Assembly: GCA_913062815.1 (NCBI GenBank)
Contig: CAJXWZ010000007.1
Span: 62,001 to 126,000, forward strand
DNA length: 64,000 nucleotides
Source: an uncultured Colwellia sp.
GTDB taxonomy: Bacteria; Pseudomonadota; Gammaproteobacteria; Enterobacterales; Alteromonadaceae
Direction: 5' to 3'
This document shows, in pieces, positions 59,284 to 64,000 of the stretch. Each line of letters opens with the position of its first letter. Positions within the stretch are counted from its first letter, which is position 1. A program made the translations under genes and the position numbers. The notes beneath the pieces are model-generated. The model made no database searches and was not told the origin of the DNA. It saw only the letters and a list, made by a program, of their open reading frames with translations.

Positions 59284-59309
59284 GATTTGAGGCTTAATAG
59301 CCTCAAATC
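59284..59309 (-). terminator. Hairpin downstream of pomB
   Basis: A perfect 10-bp inverted repeat GATTTGAGGC / GCCTCAAATC (59284-59293 and 59300-59309) has a 6-nt loop and lies 17 bp after the pomB stop. It lacks a T run on the minus strand, so it may be a weak or Rho-assisted terminator or an RNA-stabilising hairpin. Confidence 0.6.
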
Positions 59310-59325
59310 TAAAGGTGAGTATATG

Positions 59326-60267
59326 CTACTCTATTACTTGAATAGGCTCACTTTCTTTAGCCTTGCCTTGGTTAATTGATATTTCAACACGACGATTTCT
59401 TCGTCGATTTAATGCATTAGTATTGGGTACTATTGGACGAGTGTCGGCGTGGCCAGCAGCAATTAAGCGAGTCTGGTCAAAGCCAGGAACCTTAATCATT
59501 TCATGGGCAATAGCTACCGCACGTTGACTAGATAAATCCCAGTTAGAGTTAAACAACTCAGAATCAACACCGCGGTCATCAGTGTTGCCTGAAATCATAA
59601 TTTCACCGGGCATAGTATTCAACAACTCACCAATTTGCCTAATAATTGGTTTAAATTTTGGTTGTAAAAATGCTGAGCCTGACGGGAAAGAGCCATTTTC
59701 ACGAATACGAATTGTCACTTGTTGTCCTAAAGATTCTAGTTCAACCGCGCCATCTTGAATTTGTTGTTCTAGTTGCTCTGCTATTTTTTTGACCAGATCA
59801 TTTACTTGTTCTTGTGCAGCATTTTCCATTTGCTCTTGAGCTTGCTGCAAAGCTTGTGCAGATAAAGAGTCTTCAGTATTCTGAGCTTGACCACCTCGTT
59901 CTTCACCTCGTTGTTCTTGCCGACCACCTGCAGACGTTTCGTCGCCGGCTTGAAACTCTAACATTTGTTGAGTCATTTCTTGGGTTTGTTGTTGGATCAC
60001 TTCAATCGGTGTGGGTTCGGGCTTCCCTGGACGAAATTCCTGAGCAATAATACTGGTTCCTTTTGGAATATCTTTAACTTCAATTTTATTTTGTACACCA
60101 AAGGCAAACTTCATTGAGCCAGCAATTTGTTTAAACTTCAGTACATCCATTTCTGAAAAAGACAATAATAATACAAAGAAACACATCAATAATGACATGA
60201 GATCAGCAAAGGTACCCATCCATGCAGGCAAGCCTGGGGGTGGGCACTTACATTTTGGTTCAGCCAT
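59326..60267 (-). CDS. pomB: Flagellar stator protein PomB (MotB family)
   Basis: PomB pairs with PomA to form the ion-driven stator of the polar flagellum. The 313-residue protein starts with a Cys-rich KCKCPPPGLPAWMGTFADLMSLLMCFFVLLLSF interrupted by the ion-binding aspartate D22. This start is typical of sodium-driven PomB of marine bacteria. A Gln/Glu-rich linker follows, then an OmpA-like peptidoglycan-binding domain (SGNTDDRG, ARLIAAGHADTRP, NRRVEIS). It lies 43 bp after pomA. Sodium specificity is inferred from family resemblance. Confidence 0.94.
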   Translation of the reverse strand: MAEPKCKCPPPGLPAWMGTFADLMSLLMCFFVLLLSFSEMDVLKFKQIAGSMKFAFGVQNKIEVKDIPKGTSIIAQEFRPGKPEPTPIEVIQQQTQEMTQQMLEFQAGDETSAGGRQEQRGEERGGQAQNTEDSLSAQALQQAQEQMENAAQEQVNDLVKKIAEQLEQQIQDGAVELESLGQQVTIRIRENGSFPSGSAFLQPKFKPIIRQIGELLNTMPGEIMISGNTDDRGVDSELFNSNWDLSSQRAVAIAHEMIKVPGFDQTRLIAAGHADTRPIVPNTNALNRRRNRRVEISINQGKAKESEPIQVIE

Positions 60268-60310
60268 TTAGCCCCCTACAGCACATAACGTTTATCTGAT
60301 GTTTCATCAA

Positions 60311-61078
60311 TTACTCTTCACCAGTAGTATCGATAGCACGCTTACCTTCCGCCAGGTAATTTTTCAATAATCCTTCGATAACCCGAGGGTTTTGGCCATC
60401 TTGAATACCTAAGACAGCATCAAGTACTAGCTCTCGATTCATTTTTTCCTCTGCCAAACGCAGTTTTAATTTAGCCGCTATTGGAATAGCAATAACATTA
60501 GCCAGAAAAGCACCATAAAGTGTTGTTAACAAGGCAACGGCCATGGCAGGGCCAATAGATTTTGGATCATCCATATTCGAAAGCATAGCAACTAGACCTA
60601 TCAAGGTACCTATCATCCCCATTGCTGGCGCAACATCGGCGAGTGCCATCATCATATCTGAGCCTGTTTCGTGACGCTCAGTTGTCAGATCTATATCTTT
60701 TTGCAAGGTGGCGCGAACCACATCAGCATCGTGACCATCAACCAGCATATCAACCCCTTTCTGCATAAAAGGGTTGGTGATTTCAGCCTCTTCTAGGGCA
60801 AGAAAACCACCTTTACGTGCAGCATCCGCCATATCAACCGCTTTTTCAATAAGCTCTTCAGGTTTTTCAAGCTTAAACATAAAAGCTTTGCCAATGATTT
60901 TTCCGATACCGAAAAACTGGCCTAAATTATAATTTGATAAAACAATGAAAAGCGAGCCACCAAAAACAATGATAACCGATTGAGTATCAGCAAACATCAT
61001 GATGTCACCAGATAACACCATTGCCATTACAAGCAGACCGATGGCACCAAGTATGCCTATTAACGTTGCTAAATCCAC
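60311..61078 (-). CDS. pomA: Flagellar stator protein PomA (MotA family)
   Basis: PomA is the four-helix stator subunit that couples ion flow to rotation. The 255-residue protein has hydrophobic segments near residues 5-20, 30-50, 145-165 and 175-200. It has the MotA/ExbB core APAMGMIGTLIGLVAMLSNMDDPKSIGPAMAVALLTTLYGAFLAN and a cytoplasmic loop with conserved charged residues (about 60-140). It is the first gene of the pomA-pomB pair and is divergent from xseB, an arrangement also seen in Vibrio. Confidence 0.95.
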   Translation of the reverse strand: MDLATLIGILGAIGLLVMAMVLSGDIMMFADTQSVIIVFGGSLFIVLSNYNLGQFFGIGKIIGKAFMFKLEKPEELIEKAVDMADAARKGGFLALEEAEITNPFMQKGVDMLVDGHDADVVRATLQKDIDLTTERHETGSDMMMALADVAPAMGMIGTLIGLVAMLSNMDDPKSIGPAMAVALLTTLYGAFLANVIAIPIAAKLKLRLAEEKMNRELVLDAVLGIQDGQNPRVIEGLLKNYLAEGKRAIDTTGEE

Positions 61079-61308
61079 AAAACTCTCCTAAAACGACCAA
61101 ACCCGAATAGCACTACTAAAATGATAGTACATTATGATAAAACTATTCGCCATTACTTATCTTTATATTATCGCCCTTATAGTCAATAACTTAATAGCTA
61201 ATTCGCAATAAACCTAGCGTAAATAAATTGTCGCTAGATTGACCAATGTGCCTAGCTAAGGTAAGTTTGCGCCTAGAGTTTTTATATACCCAGCCCAGAG
61301 CAAAAAAC

Positions 61309-61575
61309 ATGGCCAAGAAAAAATTAGCAAACTTGAGTTTTGAAGAATCACTTTCCGAGCTCGATACTATTGTACAAAGTCTAGAACAGGGCGAGTTAAA
61401 CCTAGAAGAATCGATGGCGCTATTTGAGCGAGGGTTAAATTTAAGCCAAGTTAGTCAAAGCAAACTGCAAGCTGCTGAACAGAAAGTTAAAATATTATTG
61501 GAAAAAAATGGCGAGCAACAATTGTCAGATTTCGACGTAACTGAAGATATGCAAAATACCGGTGAAAATTTGTGA
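61309..61575 (+). CDS. xseB: Exodeoxyribonuclease VII small subunit XseB
   Basis: XseB is the small subunit of exonuclease VII, which degrades single-stranded DNA with the large subunit XseA. The ATG at 61309 gives the standard start MAKKKLANLSFEESLSELDTIVQSLE and 88 residues. A frame opening upstream at 61246 adds 21 residues unlike the family. LEQGELNLEESMALFERG is the conserved helix pair. The stop overlaps the GTG start of ispA by 4 bases, as in the common xseB-ispA-dxs operon. Confidence 0.95.
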   Translation: MAKKKLANLSFEESLSELDTIVQSLEQGELNLEESMALFERGLNLSQVSQSKLQAAEQKVKILLEKNGEQQLSDFDVTEDMQNTGENL

Positions 61576-62462
61576 GTTCATTAGCAAATCATCAGCAATA
61601 TCAACAGAGAATTAATGATTTTTTAGCAGCAAAGCTTGAAAACTTAGTTGTTAATGATAAAAAATTACTCGACGCTATGCGTTATGGGCTACTTATTGGT
61701 GGCAAGCGCATGCGTCCATATTTGGCTTATATTACTGGCGAAGCGTTAGGTGCTGGGCAATCAGATATTGACGCTATAGCTGGAGCCCTTGAATGTATTC
61801 ATGCCTATTCGTTATTACATGATGATTTACCTGCCATGGACGATGATGATTTAAGGCGCGGCAAACCAACTTGCCATAAAGCTTTTGATGAAGCTAGCGC
61901 AATTCTTGCCGGCGATGCCTTGCAAACACTAGCTTTTGACATTCTTGTCAATCATGAATTTTCAACAGCAGTGCAACCAAAACAATTAAAACTTATCCAA
62001 CAGCTAATTTCAGCGACAGGTTACCAGGGTATGTGTGGTGGGCAAGCATTAGACTTATCAGCAACTGATAAGGTTATAAACCTAACGCAGCTTGAAAAAA
62101 TACATTCGTTAAAAACAGGGGCATTATTGGAAGCTTCTGTGTTAATGGCAGCTGAATGCTCGTTGCAGGTTAACTCGCAAGAAAAACTAAAACTAAGAGA
62201 GTATGCCCAATTAGTTGGCTTAGCTTATCAAGTACAAGACGATATTATTGATATCACTTCTAGCGAAGAAGAGTTAGGCAAACCCAAAGGCTCTGATCTT
62301 GCCGCCAATAAAAGTACCTACCCTGCACTACTGGGTTTACAGGGCGCTCAGCAAAAAGCTGAAAACTTATTTCAACAAGCGCTTCAAGCTTTAAGCTGTT
62401 TACCTTACAATACCTTGTCCTTAGCTGAATTTGCCACTTTTATTGTCAAACGAAGCCATTAA
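61572..62462 (+). CDS. ispA: Farnesyl diphosphate synthase IspA
   Basis: IspA condenses dimethylallyl and isopentenyl diphosphates to geranyl and farnesyl diphosphate. The first aspartate-rich motif is in LLHDDLPAMDDDDLRRGKPT, and the second is QDDIIDIT. The KRMRPYLAY and GGQALDLS segments are typical. The 296 residues match the family. The start is a GTG that overlaps the xseB stop, and dxs begins 31 bp downstream. Confidence 0.96.
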   Translation: MSSLANHQQYQQRINDFLAAKLENLVVNDKKLLDAMRYGLLIGGKRMRPYLAYITGEALGAGQSDIDAIAGALECIHAYSLLHDDLPAMDDDDLRRGKPTCHKAFDEASAILAGDALQTLAFDILVNHEFSTAVQPKQLKLIQQLISATGYQGMCGGQALDLSATDKVINLTQLEKIHSLKTGALLEASVLMAAECSLQVNSQEKLKLREYAQLVGLAYQVQDDIIDITSSEEELGKPKGSDLAANKSTYPALLGLQGAQQKAENLFQQALQALSCLPYNTLSLAEFATFIVKRSH

Positions 62463-62493
62463 AAACTAAAATAATTAAATAAACTAGAAAACT

Positions 62494-64000
62494 ATGACTA
62501 CAAACCTTGCTGATTACCCCTTACTCGCTCAAATTGATTCTCCAAAAGATTTGCGCAATATATCCCAAGAGCAATTGCCTCGAATCAGTAACGAATTACG
62601 TAGTTATTTACTCAACTCTGTTAGTAAAAGCAGTGGCCATTTCGCTTCAGGCTTAGGTACGATTGAACTAACTGTCGCACTTCATTACGTATATAACACC
62701 CCTTTTGATCATCTAATCTGGGATGTTGGTCATCAAGCATATCCTCATAAAATATTAACCGGACGACGAGATCAACTGCATACCATTAGACAAAAAGATG
62801 GTTTACATCCTTTCCCTTGGCGTGAAGAGAGTGAATACGATACTTTGAGTGTTGGCCATTCAAGCACATCCATCTCTGCAGCTCTTGGTTTAACCGTTGC
62901 TGCAGAGAAAGAAGGCAAAGATAGAAAAACCGTGGCAGTTATCGGCGACGGTGCTATGACTGCTGGTATGGCATTTGAAGCATTAAATCATGCCGGTGAT
63001 ATTAATAAAGACATGTTGATTATTTTAAATGATAACGAAATGTCTATTTCTGAAAATGTTGGCGCATTAAACAATCATTTAGCAAAATTACTATCAGGCA
63101 GTTTATATACCGGAATTCGTGAAGGAAGTAAGCGTCTTTTAAATAATATACCGCCAATCAAAGAACTTGCTAGTCGTGCAGAAGAGCACTTAAAAGGCAT
63201 GGTTGTGCCCAGTACCTTTTTCGAAGAGCTAGGTTTTAACTATATTGGCCCTATTGATGGTCATGACGTTAACGGCTTAGTTGATACTATCAAAAACATG
63301 CGTAACCTTAAGGGCCCGCAAATACTGCATATTGCTACCAAAAAAGGTAAAGGCTACCATGCAGCCGAACAAGATCCGATAAAGTATCACGCTGTACCAA
63401 AATTTAATCCAAGTGAAGCAAATTTACCGAAATCAAAACCTACCTTACCAACCTACTCACAAATATTTGGTGATTGGCTGTGTAAAATGGCCGAAGTTGA
63501 TAAAAAGCTCGTTGCCATTACCCCTGCAATGCGTGAAGGCTCCGGTATGGTTGAGTTTAGTCAGCGATTTCCTGAACAATATTATGACGTTGCCATAGCA
63601 GAACAGCATGCAGTAACTTACGCTGCGGGTCTTGCCATAGGTGGACAAAATGCTGTCGTTGCTATCTACTCTAGTTTCTTACAGCGTGGCTATGATCAGC
63701 TTATTCACGATATTGCTATTCAAAATTTGCCGGTATTATTTGCTGTTGACAGGGCCGGTATTGTTGGCGCAGATGGAGCCACACATCAAGGCTCGTTCGA
63801 TTTAAGCTTTTTACGATGTATACCCAATATGACTATTATGGCGCCGGCCAATGAACGAGAATGTCAATTAATGCTCAATACCGGCCATCAATTATCATCG
63901 CCCGCTGTAGTGCGTTACCCTCGCGGTAATGGTACGGGAGCGCCTTTACCGAACATAGATGAAACTATAGAAATTGGTAAAGGAATAAAAATAAGACAAG
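62494..64000 (+). CDS. dxs: 1-deoxy-D-xylulose-5-phosphate synthase Dxs, 3' end outside window
   Basis: Dxs is the thiamine diphosphate enzyme that joins pyruvate and glyceraldehyde 3-phosphate, the first step of the MEP pathway, and also feeds PdxJ and thiamine synthesis. From the ATG at 62494 the frame stays open for 502 codons to the right edge. Visible motifs are [38 protein letters not shown], the thiamine-binding [19 protein letters not shown] and the second-domain start [11 protein letters not shown]. The full protein is normally about 620 residues, so roughly 120 are missing. Confidence 0.97.
   Translation, partial: MTTNLADYPLLAQIDSPKDLRNISQEQLPRISNELRSYLLNSVSKSSGHFASGLGTIELTVALHYVYNTPFDHLIWDVGHQAYPHKILTGRRDQLHTIRQKDGLHPFPWREESEYDTLSVGHSSTSISAALGLTVAAEKEGKDRKTVAVIGDGAMTAGMAFEALNHAGDINKDMLIILNDNEMSISENVGALNNHLAKLLSGSLYTGIREGSKRLLNNIPPIKELASRAEEHLKGMVVPSTFFEELGFNYIGPIDGHDVNGLVDTIKNMRNLKGPQILHIATKKGKGYHAAEQDPIKYHAVPKFNPSEANLPKSKPTLPTYSQIFGDWLCKMAEVDKKLVAITPAMREGSGMVEFSQRFPEQYYDVAIAEQHAVTYAAGLAIGGQNAVVAIYSSFLQRGYDQLIHDIAIQNLPVLFAVDRAGIVGADGATHQGSFDLSFLRCIPNMTIMAPANERECQLMLNTGHQLSSPAVVRYPRGNGTGAPLPNIDETIEIGKGIKIRQ

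Overview
The window looks like an ordinary core-chromosome segment of a marine gammaproteobacterium of the order Alteromonadales, most likely Colwelliaceae (Colwellia, Thalassotalea or a close relative). The reasons are the AT-rich base composition, the protein sequences, a sodium-type PomA/PomB flagellar stator, and a conserved gene order. The genus is an inference from remembered sequence similarity, not from a search. I see no tRNA or rRNA genes, CRISPR array, insertion sequence, prophage or obvious genomic island. Nearly every gene belongs to a well-known family, and I did not find a convincing undescribed multi-gene system.

Layout from left to right. 1-8.6 kb: the 5' end of a divergent Smp/YtjB-like membrane protein gene, serB, a large double-PilZ protein, radA and a secreted S9 peptidase. 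7.6-13.4 kb: a leftward metA-metH-dcyD methionine/cysteine unit behind a recognisable MetJ-type operator. 13.5-20.7 kb: recA with a LexA box and a clear terminator, a GGDEF/EAL protein, and mutS convergent with rpoS. 20.8-27.1 kb: the leftward cluster [unknown 211-aa protein]-ftsB-ispD-ispF-truD-surE-pcm-yqaA-nlpD running into rpoS. 27.2-30.3 kb: pyrG and eno, each followed by its own terminator. 30.5-34.1 kb: a small accessory block (DUF4202, a REC-EAL regulator, a DUF454 membrane protein, a SpoU methyltransferase) lying between the usually neighbouring pyrG and mazG. It contains a 70-bp tandem repeat made from gene ends. 34-41.5 kb: mazG-relA-rlmD with divergent barA. 41.5-51.4 kb: a long leftward set rpoE-rseA-rseB-rseC-lepA-lepB-rnc-era-recO-pdxJ-acpS with a sigma-E-type promoter in front of rpoE. 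51.6-57.7 kb: nadB, cptA/ygfX and sdhE, ygfZ, slyD, yajQ, a VanZ-like gene and panE. 57.7-64 kb: thiI, pomA-pomB, then xseB-ispA-dxs, with dxs running off the right edge.

Functional themes. Envelope and stress control is represented by RpoE/RseABC, RpoS, RelA, BarA and NlpD. DNA repair is represented by RecA, MutS, RadA, RecO and XseB. Isoprenoid synthesis is represented by IspD, IspF, IspA and Dxs at two separate sites. Cyclic-di-GMP signalling is represented by three unlinked proteins (double PilZ, GGDEF-EAL, REC-EAL). Regulatory sites readable in the sequence are the LexA box of recA, four tandem met boxes overlapping a -35 hexamer upstream of metA, and the sigma-E promoter of rpoE. Factor-independent terminators are visible after recA, eno, pyrG, mutS/rpoS and the peptidase/dcyD pair.
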